From: Hericium rajendrae
Lineage: Eukaryota > Basidiomycota > Agaricomycetes > Russulales > Hericiaceae
DNA: 64,000 nucleotides
NCBI GenBank assembly: GCA_033439255.1
Contig: CM065890.1
Coordinates: 930,001-994,000 of the forward strand
Direction of reading: 5' to 3'
The notes under the pieces were generated by a model that was not told the origin of the DNA, made no database searches, and saw only the letters and a list, made by a program, of their open reading frames with translations. Shown one piece after another: positions 1 through 12,540 of this stretch. Numbering within the stretch: position 1 is the first letter of the stretch; each line of letters opens with the position of its first letter. Position numbers and translations under genes: made by a program.

Positions 1-80
1 TGTTACCATTCGATTCACCTGCAGACGCTGGCGGATCCTCATTGCTAGACTTCATCTTTCGCTACCATTTCACGACCATT

Positions 81-2901
81 ATGTCTTCCCCGCCGCGCGC
101 AAAATCGCCTCTGACGCCTCCAGGTATCTCCAGATATTTCTTTCCGTTCTCCCGGTCCCCACCAGCGGTCAGTAGCTCGATAGAACAGCGCGTCAAGTCT
201 GTCATCGAGGCGTCTCGTACCAGCGACTTCGACGCAGGGATCAACACTTCCACCGCCTGGACAGCAGAACATATAGACGATACCCCCACATCCCAGTCTC
301 TCTCAGATGAAGAGGTCGATGACGATATCCCCGATGAAGACGCGGACGGACGCGCCGCACGCGTGCTATACCAGTTCGACGGCAAGCCCGAGTTTCGCGA
401 GATCAGTGCGGAGGCAGGCGATGAGGTCGAAATCGTCCGTGAGGAGGTGGGCGATGGCTGGAGCCTGGTGAAGAATCGAAGCGGCGAGATAGGCCTGCTG
501 CCGCGCGCATACTACGCCGTGCGTGCCATCCCATCTCTTTATCCATCGATGGCTGACTCCCTCCCTTCCATGGATGCACCTTCTTCAGTTCACAATCGAC
601 TTTATATCAGCGCCTGGACCGGCGCGGAGCGGCATGGAGCAGGCCAGCAGGCGGGAGGGCTCGAACGCCTCGTTGACACCACGCGCCTCGCCGAGCCGGA
701 GGCTCGAGCCGCTGCCTGAAGTCCCGGAAGCCTTTGAGTTTGAGCCCTCACCGGCACCCATCGTTGTTCAGACCACGGGCGAGCGGATGATGGCCGCATT
801 CCCCAGCTTTCGACAGAGCCTGCTCGGCGGCAAGAGCATCAACCGCTTCTCGCACTTCGTTACGAGCGGCGCCGAGGCCTACGTCCTGAAGGGCAGCACC
901 ACACCAGATGCGGACGCTGGCCCTGCTGTCCTGAGGCACGCGCAGGAGTCGAGCGAGGAGGAGGACGATGTCGATGCTGCAGAGAGCGGGGCTGGCGAGG
1001 CGGCGAAGGGCAGAGCCCGCCCCAGCGAGACCGACAGGCACTTTGTCGATGCTGGGCCCTCGTGGAAGGCAAAGGTCCCGCCGTTCAGAGTGCTCGTGCA
1101 TTCGCCATCCAAGCGCGCTTCCACCCTCTCTATCGTCTACAGCGTCACCTCCCTCTTCCATGCGTCTTCTGACGACACCGACTCGGACTCTAGTGATCCT
1201 CCCCCGACGCCGACCCGCATCAACGTGCATCGACGGTTTTCCCACTTCGTTGTCTTGCATACCGCTCTGACGCGTCGCTTGCCTGGCATCGCTCTTCCTC
1301 CGTTACCAGAGAAACAGTACGCCGGCCGTTTCAACGATGACTTTGTCGAAGCTCGTCGAGGTGACCTGGAGCATTATCTCGCACGGATTGTTCGGCATCC
1401 TGTAGCGCGATACGCGGAGATCCTGACTTTCTTCTTGGGATGTGAGAGCGAGACGGTGGGTGCTTTTCAGGTCTTCCAGAAAGTGGTCTAACGAAATGAT
1501 TTTTGGTTTCGACTAGGAATGGAAACGGCAACTGCCTCGTCATCTTGCTCTCCCTCCCGCAGGCCCATCATTCTACGCCAATGTCTTCCACCCTGCGTTC
1601 AACTTCGATGCTGAAGATGCGGCTGAAGCAGTCGATCGATTCGAAGCACATACCAAGGCAGTGGACGTGGGCGTACAGGGCCTGCGCAATATATTCGGAG
1701 ATGTAAGGCAAGCTCGAGTAGGTTCGTCGATTTTTCGCTTATATCGGAAGGAACATCAGTCTTGACAGACCGAATCCAGGCATGTCCAAGGCTGAGCGTT
1801 TGCTGTCTTACTCGCTGCTCTCCCTCATTACTTCCAAGCCGTTGGCTACGGCCCCCAGATCTGGTATCATCGTCCCGGAGGAATTCCCCATCGACTCGGA
1901 CAACTCTGACGACGAGAGTGATACCTCCGAGGATAAGGTCAAGGCGAAGAAGAACCATGGAATCATGAATGAGGATGGCGCTTGGTGCTGGAGAGAAGGC
2001 TGCGAAGGTAGTACGATTCATGCATGGCCGTAATATCTATTGATGCGGATATCTTGCAGAATGTCTCAGGTTGACGAAGGCCTTGCAGAAGACTAGTGAG
2101 ACGCTGCAGGGCGTCGCAGATCTTTATGATGACCATGTATGTTGGTTAATTTATTATTGTGTGCGCTTGAAACTGACTCTCTTATTCATCAAAGGCGCGC
2201 AGGACGCAGCTTCTCACCCATGATGCCCTGAAGGATGTAGCCCACCCTTCTTCATTGTATGCTGTAAGCTATCACCGAACTATGAACCCCCACCCAGCAC
2301 TGATGACCACAAAGCCTGTCGTTGACACGCACAGAAACGCTTTGTCTCGCTACAACGAAGCAGCACATTCTGAGAATGTTAGTTATCATGGCCTCCTGCA
2401 AACCGCATTTACTGACTTTACATTGAAAGACTGACGACGAGGTTGCCGCACGTTGCGAGACGGTCCTGAACACAACGATGGCCGAGATGGAGATCTACCA
2501 TGTGCAGAAAGTCGAAGACTTTTCCGCAGTGGCAAAGGAGCATCTCGACAGCGAGATTGAGTTCTACGAACAGGTGCCGTTCATTCACTTCTTCGCTTGA
2601 TCGTCACGCTGATGTATCAATATGCAAGGTCCTCTCACGCCTCCGCTCTGCGCGCAGCACATATGACGATCCTGCCTACTCTCAACTCAGCGACACCGCA
2701 CGCCATCCCTCGATGTACGAGCGCGAGCTTGACAATCCCCGTCTGGACCCCGATCCGCTTCCTCAACCATGCCCGCACGTCTTCGACTCGACGCCAATGC
2801 GGCCCGTCAGCCAGGCCATTCAGGAGGGCGTGAACATGCTGCTCGGTGGATCGACAAGTGGCGTTACCGGTAGGGGCAGCGTGTTCGGCAGATTCTGGTA
2901 G
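81..2901 (+). CDS. SH3-PX-BAR sorting nexin (SNX9-like)
   Basis: The protein has an SH3 domain (about residues 89-146, ending near GLLPRAYYA), a PX domain (about residues 300-435, with RRFSHFVVLH and LPPLPEKQYAGRF) and a C-terminal helical BAR-type region. This SH3-PX-BAR order is that of the SNX9/18/33 family, which binds phosphoinositides and curved membrane during endocytosis and links to actin; the role here is inferred from the family. The gene is split by about seven introns. The first lies at 519-588 and the second at 1456-1516; the next is probably 1722-1779. Further BAR exons follow from about 2060 to the stop at 2901. I chose ATG 81, which follows ATT and opens MSSPPRAKSPLTPPG; an in-frame ATG at 42 would add 13 residues. 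The gene converges with the ankyrin-MYND gene ending at 3286. Later exon borders are approximate. Confidence 0.8.
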
Positions 2902-3285
2902 GCTACGACTGATTTGGAACAGGGCTTCCGTGAAATGTTGCTATTATTTCAAGATTCACTCTGATCATCTTTCACAATCACGTCTTCATATCACTGACTT
3001 GACATATACCACAACGATGCAATTGTCTTCATTTGTATGTACATTAGTGCGCATGTTCATTATTCGCTACTACACAACGACCTAAAGGAACATTTGGATA
3101 TAAATGCATGATGAGAAAAGCTACAGCCGTAAGTTTAGAGGGTAAACATTATCGTCCAGAGGATCGTACGAACATAAAGTAAAAGCATCTCAAGCACAGT
3201 GACATGGAGACAGGAGGAAGAGAGCACAGGGGAGAACAGTGGAAGACTCAGCTATCGAAACGACGGGAAATCAGTACCTCAAGAA
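2902..3285. other. Convergent intergenic region
   Basis: This holds the 3' flanks of the sorting nexin gene and of the first ankyrin-MYND gene. It is AT-rich, and I see no ORF or RNA gene in it. Confidence 0.6.
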
Positions 3286-4719
3286 TCACCAAGGCTGTTC
3301 GGCCAGCATTTCTCCAATTTTCACAACCAACTCGTAAGCGTTCTTCAGCTCACCAGCGAAATAGCCTTTCTTACCGCCGACACCCTTTTCTTTGATGACC
3401 TGGCTTATACGGTCGTATCCTGAAGGACCCTCCCTGCGATTGACTGTACACACGAAGTCCCGCTTCTTCGTGTAGATAAGAAGGGACTGGGAATCCTCAG
3501 AAATGGGCACCTGAACTTTGATGATGACGTTCTTCGGATACGAAGACGGGTGGCGTGCTCCACGTTGGTGGTGTGCTGGTGTGGATGGCGCTCCAGTTAC
3601 ACCCAGGACGTTACGCGCCCAATCCGCGGTTGGCACGAGGTGTGTCAGTGGAATTTCTGTGTAGTTCGGCTTCAGAGTAACGGTGTTCGCAGGTGTAAAT
3701 GGTTTGCAGGTCAGTTTATGTGCCTTCCAATGGTTCTCTGCATGGATTCAGCAGATTAGCGGACGTCTCGCACAAGGGGATGGAGCATTACTTTGGCACG
3801 ACGGCGAGCAGTAACGTGCGGAATGACATGCAGAACATGCCTTCAGCTTCAGATCCCCGCTATCCATCTTGCCACAGAAATCGCATTTCTTCCCGTCCAG
3901 CGGTGGTGGCTGTTCGCCAGCCCTCTTCCTGAGCCATTTCGCCACCACGGCCGTTACACGCGAGCCGTAATCAACATAATGGTCCCCCGCGACATGTCCG
4001 TCTGCTTCCAAGAGGGTCAGATCCGCGCCGAATTCCATCAAAACATCCACGGCTTCGGCGTGTCCTCCCATGAATGCGCACACGACGGGCGAGACGCCAA
4101 AGCGGTTTTGGTAGTTTACATTGGCGCCGTGCTCCAGAAGTACGCGCACAAGTTCGGGGGAAGTGCTGGGGACCATAGCCGCATGATGCAGAGCAGTGTA
4201 TTTGCATATGTCTTCCACATCCGGAGGACAGCCTTTTTCCAGTAAAAATTTCAGCGTCTCCTTGTGCCGACATAATCCAGGTCTAGACGGTCCTCCCAGA
4301 CGTTGGCTTCCTGCAATGACGAGGGTGGCATATCCGAATTCGTAGGGGGTTTCTGCTCGACTCAATGGAGGGGCGTTCCCGGTACTCCACATCTGCAGGG
4401 CGAATCAGATCGTGAATGGATACAAGAAGGAAGATGAATCTAACCATTATGACTTCATCAATGCTTCCAGTATAACAACAAATGGCAAATTCATTCAATA
4501 ACCGCCATCGAAACTCCATTGACTCTGTGACAAACAGTTTGGCATCTCCGTGTGCGCTGGAGGATCCTGCGAGATGACGCACGTACCTTGTTGGTACAGG
4601 TCTCGTACTTCCTGCGCTCCCTGATCTTTTCCGAGAATGCCAGGGGTCGCCAATAGCTCCCGCATTCTACGAGTGACCGACAATCCACCGTCTCCAGGAA
4701 CATGTGCGTTTGCGGACAT
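3286..4719 (-). CDS. Ankyrin-repeat MYND zinc-finger protein, paralogue 1
   Basis: The first of three tandem paralogues, about 425 aa. A short N-terminal exon (4719 to about 4588) has RRMRELLATPG and GAQEVRDLYQQ. A second exon has LLNEFAICCYTG. The third (about 4392-3813) has two or three ankyrin repeats (YTALHHAAMVP; LLEHGANVNYQNRFGVSP; LMEFGADLTLLEADG), then the start of a C6HC MYND finger (CDFC, CSAC, YCSPSC). A GT-AG intron near 3750-3812 splits the finger before HWKAHKLTC. The C-terminal domain (to EQPW) is shared by all three copies but unknown to me. MYND and ankyrin modules bind proteins, so an adaptor role is likely, but the partner is unknown. An upstream donor near 4823 and an acceptor just before the ATG suggest a 5' UTR intron. 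Confidence 0.8.
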
Positions 4720-5366
4720 GTCGATTCAGCTATTCTCAAAGACAACTAACCACGCGTGGATAAAAAAGACATTAAGTACTGCCAGTGGGCTCCTCGAGCC
4801 TCGGTGAACGGCAAAGTACGTACCGGTGGAAGAACCGCGTCAGAGGCTTTTGTTGATCTATGTGGGTGTTCGTGGTGCGAAAAGGTTCATTATGTAAGCA
4901 CATTGCTGTCTGGGATGTCTCCTGCCAGATTTTCCTGGGTGTGCGTCGATGAGCGTGTTGTGTGCCTCAGGGTAAGGGCAAAGCTCACGCTCTGTCTCAA
5001 TTTTACATGAGCAGACGGAGATTTCTAACCATCAGACACTTTCAGAGCATGAAAAAGATGAAGGTATTGACCGGGGTCCGGGGAGCGGCGGCGGCGGCTT
5101 GTCATACTTCTAAGTGACCTTACACGATTCGGAGGAACATTCAGAACGTATTGACTACTGTCTACAACAAGGAACATGATAAGGAACACTACAATTGACC
5201 ACAAGGATTATGTATCCCGGGAATTAACACCATCGTCCGAAGGATCCTATCAATAATGAGAAAGAAAAACCGTAAATGTCTCGGAGTACACCAATCGATA
5301 CGAAGACTGCTTGTCTAAAGCGAAGGTAACCACAGGGGAAGCTAAAAAAAAATGTTGGAAGGTGGC
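4720..5366. other. Upstream region of paralogue 1 and 3' flank of paralogue 2
   Basis: No ORF is convincing here. On the minus strand it appears to carry the 5' UTR exon of paralogue 1: a donor-like GTACGTAC near 4823 pairs with an AG about 10 bases before the ATG at 4719. Confidence 0.45.
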
Positions 5367-6771
5367 TCAGAAGGCTTGTTCGGCCAGTATCTCTCCCACT
5401 TTCACTACCAACTCATCCGCACTCTTCAGCTCACCGATGAAATAGCCTTTTGCGCCAGCCACGCCTTTCTGTCTGATCATCTGGGTTAGGCGGTCGTATC
5501 CAGAAGGGTTGTCCATGCGATGAACCGAACACACGAAGTCTCGCTTCTTTGTGTAGACAAGAAGAGCGAGATCTCCGGTAAGAGGCACCTGAACCTTGAT
5601 GACGACTTTCTTGGGGTATGAAGATGGTTGATGTACTCCACGCAGGTGATGCGCTGGCATGGACGGGGCGCCCGTTATGCCCATCATGTTCCGCGTCAGG
5701 TCCGCAATGGGTATCATATTTCTCTGTCCTTCGTAGTTCGGCTTGAGGGTGACCGTGTTCGCAGGCGTGAACGGCTTGCACGTCTCTTTATGCGTCTTCC
5801 AATGGCTCCCTGTTTAACAGATCAGCAGTCGTCGAGGACAAGGATAAATGTTGACTCACGTTGGCATGAAGAGGAGCAGTAGCGCACGGTGTGGCAAGCA
5901 GCGCACATCTTCAACCCTCCGTCCGTTGTATAACAGAATTCGCATTTCTTCCCGTCTAACGGCAGAGCCTCTTCGCCAGCTCTCTTCCTGAGCCACTTCG
6001 CCACCACGGCCGTCACAGCCGGACCATAGTCGGCATAGTTCTCTCTCGCAGCATATCCGTTCGCATCTACGAGGGTCAGATCCGCACCGTACTCCATCAA
6101 GACGTCCACAGCAGTCGAATGTTCTTCCGTGAATGCTCCAACGATGGGCGATCCGCCGTATCGAGATTGGTGGTTCACATTGGCGCCATGTTCAAGGAGT
6201 ATGCGTACAAGCTTGGGAGGGGTGGTAGGGATCATGGTGGCGTGGTGCAGAGCCGTGTATCCACAGATGTCCTCCACGTCGGGGGGACAGCCTTGCTCCA
6301 GTAAAAATCGCAGGGCTTCCTCATGCAGACACGCCCCAGGAGGTCCATGCCGGATACGTTGACTTCCAGCGATGACGAGGGTGGCATATCCGAATTCGAA
6401 TGGAGTTTCTGCGCGGCTCAATGGAGGGGCTTCGCCGGTATTCAACATCTGGCGGGCAAATCAGACTGCAAGCTCATTAACAGAACGAGATGGAAACGAA
6501 CTCTTCTCATGTTTGAAGGGCTTCCAGTGTAGCAATGAAACGCGAATTCGTTCAGTAATTCAAAATTGAACCGCATCGTCTCTAGAGAAAAGCGTCTGAC
6601 ATCTGCACCGGCGGGCATCAAATGAATATCGCACGTACGGGCCCGGTATCGTTCACGCAACTCCTGTGCTCCTTCGTTTTCTCCGAGCATGCCGGGTGGT
6701 TCTAACAGCTCTCGCATCCTAGGAGTGAAGACCAATCCAGCGTCTCCAAGAAGATGATAATTTGAAGACAT
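5367..6771 (-). CDS. Ankyrin-repeat MYND zinc-finger protein, paralogue 2
   Basis: Same four-exon design as its neighbours. It starts MSSNYHLLGDAG at 6771 (RMRELLEPPG, GAQELRERYR). An exon with LLNEFAFHCYTGS follows. The ankyrin/MYND exon (6448 to about 5861) has YTALHHATMIP, LLEHGANVNHQSRYGGSP and LMEYGADLTLVDANG, then CEFC, CAAC and YCSSSC. The finger is completed after an intron of about 50 bases by SHWKTHKETC. The last exon runs to EQAF and the stop at 5367. All MYND ligands are present, so the copy looks intact. It is closer to paralogue 3 than to paralogue 1 in the repeats (for example DICGYTALHHATMIP). Function beyond protein-protein adaptor is unknown. Confidence 0.82.
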
Positions 6772-7271
6772 ATATCGTGGCTGCGCTGTTCAAAGGTGTT
6801 GATTGTATGCAAGATGAACGAACTAAATGAATACTATCAATGCGTTGAGCAACGAAGAATCTGGCGCATCTGAACAGGTACTTACCAGTAGAACGGGGTA
6901 AGATGACAAGACTTATCAAGCGAGTTGAAAGACAGACGCAGCGACTGTCGTCGAAACTGGACTTTTCAACATGTTTTACATTGTTGTCTGGGATTCCAGA
7001 CCTGTTACGGATGAGCGTGCGCTACTAGCCCGTTTCTGCGGCCCTCACAACGCTTCCTGTCATGTGGCTTTTACATGAAGGGAAGGGGAATTCTGACCAG
7101 ATGAATGAGACGCGCAACCAAAAGAAACGAAGGTAATGAGCAGCTCGTTGCCATCACTTCCCCGGGCTTGCGAAGCACCTACAGATGGCTTACTACTTAG
7201 TACGATGCGGCCACCTGCGTCAATGCGCATCCCGTAACCAGAGGGAAGCTAAAGAAACGATAGGAGATGAC
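6772..7271. other. Spacer between ankyrin-MYND paralogues 2 and 3
   Basis: No coding signal. On the minus strand a GTAAGTACC donor near 6889 and an AG just before the ATG of paralogue 2 mark a probable 5' UTR intron like those of the sister genes. Confidence 0.45.
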
Positions 7272-8678
7272 TCAGAAGGGTTGTTCGGCCAGTATCTCGC
7301 CCACTTTCACGACCAACTCGTCCGCACTCTTGAGCTCACCAGCGAAGTAACCCTTCGCACGACCCACGCCCTTCTCTCTTATCACCTGGCTTATGCGGTC
7401 GTATCCTGAAGGACTATCCTTGCGAAGAACTGAGCATACGAAGTCCCGCTTCTTCGTGTAGACATAAAGGCCGCCGTTTCCGGCAAGAGGCACCTGCACC
7501 TTGATGATGACTTTCTTGGGATATGAAGACGGTTGATGTACCCCGCGCAGATGATGCGCTTGGATGGATGGGGCGCCCGTTATGCCCATCACGTTCCGCG
7601 TCAGATCCGCAATGGGTACCGTGTTTCTATGTCCTTCGTAGTTCGGCTTGAGGGTGATCGTGTTCGCAGGCGTAAATGACTTGCACGTCTGCTTATGTGT
7701 CTTCCAATGACTCCCTGTTTTGAGCTAGTAGATTAGCGGTCGCATTGGGTGAGAGTAATGAGTGACTCACGTTGACACGATGAGGAGCAGTAGCGTGCAG
7801 AGTGACACGCAGCACACATCTTCAGTTCTCCGCCCGTTTTTTCACAGAAGTCGCATTTCTTTCCGTCCAGCGGCGGTGCCTGCTCGCCTGCTCTCTTCCT
7901 GAGCCACTTTGCCACCACGGCCGTCACAGCCGGACCGTAGTTGTGATAGCGGTCTCCCGTGACATGACCGTCTGCATCCACGATGGTCAGATCCGCACCG
8001 TACTCCATCAGGACGTCCACAGCAGTAGAGTGCCCTGCCATGAAGGCTCCAACGATGGGCGATCCGCCATACCTGTTTTGATGGTTCACATTGGCGCCGT
8101 GGTCTAGGAGTATGCGGGCAAGCTTGGGAGGGGTGGAAGGGATCATGGTGGCGTGGTGCAGAGCTGTGTATCCACAGATGTCCTCCACGTCGGGGGGACA
8201 GCCTTGCTCCAGTAAGAATTGCAGCGCCTCCTCGTGCAGACACGCCCCAGGCGGTCCACGCTGGATACGTTGGCTTCCAGTGATGACGAGAGTGGCATAT
8301 CCGAATCCGAATGGAGTTTCTGCGCGGCTTAATGGAGGGGCTTCGCCGGTGTTAAACATCTGGAGGGTAATCAGATTGTTATTTAATAGTGAGAGCAGGA
8401 AAAAACGAACTCTTTTCATGTTCGCGAAGCTTCCGGTGTAACATTGAAACGCGAATTCGTTCAGCAATTCAGGATTAAACAGCATCGTCCCTAGTGAAAA
8501 GCGTCTAGCCACTATGCGGCAGAAATCAGAAAATGTTGCACGCACGGTCCTGGTATAATTCACGTAACTCTTGCGCTCCTTGCTTCTCTCCTAGCGTGCC
8601 AGGTATTGCTAGCAACTCTCGCATTCTGCGAGTGACAACTAATCCAGCGTCCCCGAGGCGATGAGCATTCGAAGACAT
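7272..8678 (-). CDS. Ankyrin-repeat MYND zinc-finger protein, paralogue 3
   Basis: Third tandem copy. By alignment with paralogues 1 and 2 the start is the ATG at 8678 (MSSNAHRLGDAG, then RRMRELLAIPG and GAQELRELYQDR). A GTGCGTGC donor follows at about 8549. The next exon contains LLNEFAFQCYTGS. The ankyrin exon has YTALHHATMIPSTPP, LLDHGANVNHQNRYGGSP and LMEYGADLTIVDADG. The MYND finger begins CDFC, CAAC, YCSSSC and finishes after the usual intron. The last exon ends EQPF at 7272. The intron between the second and third exons is open in frame here, so an uninterrupted reading is possible, but the sister genes splice there. Confidence 0.82.
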
Positions 8679-9266
8679 TGCGACTTCGTCGTTCAAGGCT
8701 GTCGATTACGCAAAGATGGCAGACAGAAACAATCTACTGAGAAAGCGATGAGCAGCAACGAGCTTGATGAGCTTGAATGGGTACTCACTAGTAGAAGAAT
8801 TAGGTCAAGAGCCAAAAGGACAAGAGTCTGAGATGCCAATTCGCTAAAATACCGCAGCAGTCAACTTCTTTTACGTTATTTTAGACTTCCATATTTTTCA
8901 TGGGTGAGCCTCTCGCGGGCCTCAAACCATGTCATTTGTCACTTTCATATTGAGGAAGAAGAAAATCTGACCATGTCTATGAGATGCTTAGACAGAGAGA
9001 AGGTTCAAAAAATGTCGATGAAAAAGGTAAGGTAAGGTTCGAGATAAGGAACGGTCGCTATCACTAGGCGCCTATCCTTAACGAGACGGAACGAAGATGA
9101 TATGTAGTCGATCTTCGTAAACACAAATTACTTTGCGCCTTACGTAGAAGCAGTAACCTTCAAAGCCTGCCTGCGGGTGATATTCTCGAGACTGGAGGCC
9201 TTGAGCGAACAATGCATCCAGGTAAAGGACAGTATCAAATGCTAATGATAAGCAAGAACCACCCTT
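8679..9266. other. Upstream region of paralogue 3 and 3' flank of MPP10
   Basis: No gene seen. It contains a probable 5' UTR exon of paralogue 3 (minus-strand GTGAGTACCC donor near 8787) and AT-rich 3' sequence of the MPP10 gene. Confidence 0.45.
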
Positions 9267-11705
9267 CTATCGTCGACCTTTCTTCCCGCCGCTCGAGGCT
9301 TTGTCCACGTTCTTCTTCCCAATAACGGTGACCCCCTTCCCAGCCTTCACCACGCCCTTCAACGCAGCCTCTTTCTGCTTTTTGACGCTTCTGGATTTGG
9401 CAAATTTGTCCACGCTGGTGTCCAGCATGTCGCGCGCCTTCCTTTTCGCCTTCTTCTGCTTGTTGTGCAAGGCCTTCTTCTCGAGGGGAGTGAGTTCTCC
9501 GCGGACTCTTGTGTCTGCGGAGGACGGATCGAAGACTTCCTCGGGTGCGAGCATAGATGCAGCGGAGTGGCTTGTCGGAAGCGCAGACTCGAGGCTCGCC
9601 GAGGCGACATTGGAGACCGTGGCAATGATTGCTTTGGGCTGGGAGCAATGCTTAGTAGAAGCATATCAAATAGACGGGCCTACTCACCTGTTTCGGAGTA
9701 AAGTGTGTATTCGATAGGGCATCCAGTTTTGAGGCGACGGTGTTCCAAATCTCCTCGATCTCCTCGTGCTGCTTTTTGAGTTTTCCGTCGCGGTCTTCGC
9801 CTGCAACGCCACCCGTTTGTGTCGCCGTATACTCATCCTCGTAGATCTGCGCTAACGACCGGTTCGACTTGCTATCCTGCAGCTCAAAGACGCGCGACGG
9901 AAGGAAGGGCTTGTCGTCGACCGCACGCCGACGTACGACGTCGTCGAAACGCGCTTCTTGTATTCTTGCTTTTATCCGTTCCTCCAGACCCTCCACGACT
10001 TGTTCGGTGACGACGGGAATGGCCTTCATAACGCGCTCGAACTCCATATCTTCCTCGAGCAAGGAGTTCTGGGGTCGTGATTTGGAGGTGGCTTCACCCA
10101 ACATCGTCCAGTCCTTTTTGGCGACGTTTTCAGCCTCGAGAGCTGCGATTTGTTCTTGAAGCTGAGCCTGACGCCTTTGGTGCGCAGAAACATCTGTTGG
10201 AAAAGGTCAGAATAGACTTCAATAACGATGGAGTGAACTATACCAGTCGGCTGTTCCTCCTCATCGCCCGCGAAGAGGTCATCTTTCAACCGCGTGATTG
10301 TTTCTCGACTGTCGAACTGTCCGCCTTCCGACTGGGCGTCCATCTCGTAGTCTTCGTCGTCTTCGAGCGTGAAACCTTCGCTAGCCTCGTCGAAGCCCTC
10401 ATCTTCGTCATCTTCTCCAAATTCATCCTCATCCTCGTCTTCCTCGTCTTTGTCGGCCAGAAGACTCATGGTGGAGACAGGAAGACTTCGGCCCGAAGCC
10501 TTGATGTTCTTTACTTTGACTTCATCGTTGAATCGGACTTTAACCTGTCGTTTTGAAGGACCTGCGGCGGCCTTCCCTTGGGCACGCGACGCTGGCGGTG
10601 GTGGCGCAAAGAAGTCCTTATAGGTAGCCTCTGGAACAACAGCATCGTCAGAAACTGAACCGTTAGACCGTCGAAGTTGCTCACCGCCTTCTTCACCCGG
10701 CGCCGGACCCATTGCAAGATCGTGCGAGTCAACGGGCGCGAAGAAGTCCACGCCCTCGTCGTTTTCGTCCTCGTCTTCGTCTGAATCCTGTGCGAGGCCA
10801 CCTCTTGACGCTGACCGCGCCTCCGCTTCTTCCGTCTCGGCATTGAACGCTGCCAAGTCGAAGAAGCCATCATCGAGCTCGGAATGACTCTTCGAGCTGG
10901 GTTTTGAGGGTTTCATGGCGGACCGTGAACCCGACGGCTCTGGGGCAATTTCGTCGTCGTCGTCGTCGTCCTCCTCTTCGAAGGAATCGTCCGCGTCACG
11001 AAGGAGTGTGATACTGGTCCCTTCCACCAAGTCGTCTTCATCATCAACACCGTCATCTTCCTCCATGTCCTCATCCTCCTCATCCTGTCCCTCGTAGTCC
11101 TCGTCCTCGTCCCCGTCTTCGTCCTCATCCAGATCAAGGTCCAAGTCTTCGCCCATCAGCTCTTCGCCATCTTCACCCACAAGATTCTCCAACCGTCTCC
11201 TCTTAGCCTCATCCTCCGACCCCTCCTCCGTCTCTTCACCAGCACCCTCGAGCGCCTGCTCTAAAGTCTGGCACACACCTTTCGCCCGCAACTCGAGCTG
11301 CGCCCACACCTGCTCATCATCCATACCATCCACGAACAGCGACGTGAGCGGCGTGATCTCAAGGGTGGGCGTTTTCAATGGGGACGGGCTTCGCTTCCGT
11401 TTGCCATTGGCGCGAGTCTGTGAACGGGTCTGAGGCGCCTCTGCAGGACTGAAGGACGCAAGCAGCTCCGTAATAGGTGCCTGCGAGGATGCTTCGCTTT
11501 GCAAAGCTAGAGTGATGTCTTCAGCACGAATTGTATGGTATGAGAAGTGGGAAACCGCACCTAAATTAAAAACAAACTGGGTCGCGGCGAGAGCAGCTTC
11601 GCGGATATCATGGCTTCCGAGCACAAGCGACTCTGGGTGCTCCTCCACCAAAGACGCCAGGCGCTGTAGCTCGAGAGGTAGCTGAGGCTCTATTACCTCT
11701 GTCAT
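9267..11705 (-). CDS. MPP10: U3 snoRNP / small-subunit processome protein Mpp10
   Basis: Mpp10 is a U3 snoRNP protein that works with Imp3 and Imp4 in nucleolar 18S pre-rRNA processing. Recognised features are a folded N-terminus after MTEVIEPQLPLELQ, very long Asp/Glu tracts (about residues 150-230 and 385-460), and the conserved C-terminal half with KKDWTMLGEA, EEDMEFER, IKARIQEARFDDV, KPFLPSRVFELQDSKS, LTPLEKKALHNKQKK and a basic tail. Three exons: 11705 to about 10244, about 10193-9688 and about 9639-9267, with introns of about 50 bases. Length is about 780 aa, in the family range. The start at 11705 was preferred to the ORF start at 11894 because the extra 63 residues look non-coding. 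The acidic tracts are low-complexity DNA (GAC/GAG runs), normal for this family. Confidence 0.9.
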
Positions 11706-12540
11706 TTTGGTGAATGAAGGTCTTACGTGCGTGCAGCTTGAAAGTCCAGTTGAGCGCTTAGCGCAAGGACATTTTGCGCTGCACGCGAAGTCAAGCATCA
11801 CGTGACTCGGATGGCTTTGGGACAAGTTTTGGTTATATTGTTTTGAAGACAAAACACAGCACCGTCGATAGCAGGATGGGCCAGGGGGTATCACATTAAT
11901 CGAGTATTACTTATGGCAGGAGGGAACATAAATTGATGGGTCAAGATATGTGCTCCCAGTAGCTCGCTGTGACTTACAACAGTAATATTGTAGGGACAGT
12001 AAGCACGGACTTACTTGTCGCAGGTCTCAGACACACAAGCTCTTACTAGGGAATGAGAAGGTCGTGATGATTACGCTGTACATTAATCAATGATGAAATA
12101 ACAAATCGACGCCGTGAGGAATAAGTGTGCAAAAATAAGTGTGCTGGAGCCACGGTCATTCCGTACTTTGTCTCGTCACCTTTGAAGGCGAGACGAAAAC
12201 AAAGTAACAGCACATGACCAGCAACTCTACCGATACATGCCAGGATGAAATGGAAATGGTAAAAAGTAAGAAGCCATGTAAGGGTACTCAGTTGTTTAGG
12301 CGATGTAGCCTGGACCAGATCGTCAACGATGCTAATGAGGAAAAAAAGTGAAGACTCACGATACAGCGTACGATATGAGAAGGGACAGTCGCCCTGGAAA
12401 GAAACCTAGCTAATTAAGCAGCCATAGAACGGAGATAGAACTGTACTCCCGGGACGATTATACGATCATGGTAACTTGTTATGGTGGCATACCTGTGATA
12501 ATCAATGCAAATGTGAGCACTACATACCTTCGATGCTCAG
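11706..12540. other. Intergenic region upstream of MPP10
   Basis: About 835 bases with no ORF of note. It should hold the MPP10 promoter and the 3' UTR of the G-patch gene, both on the minus strand. No repeat or RNA gene recognised. Confidence 0.5.
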
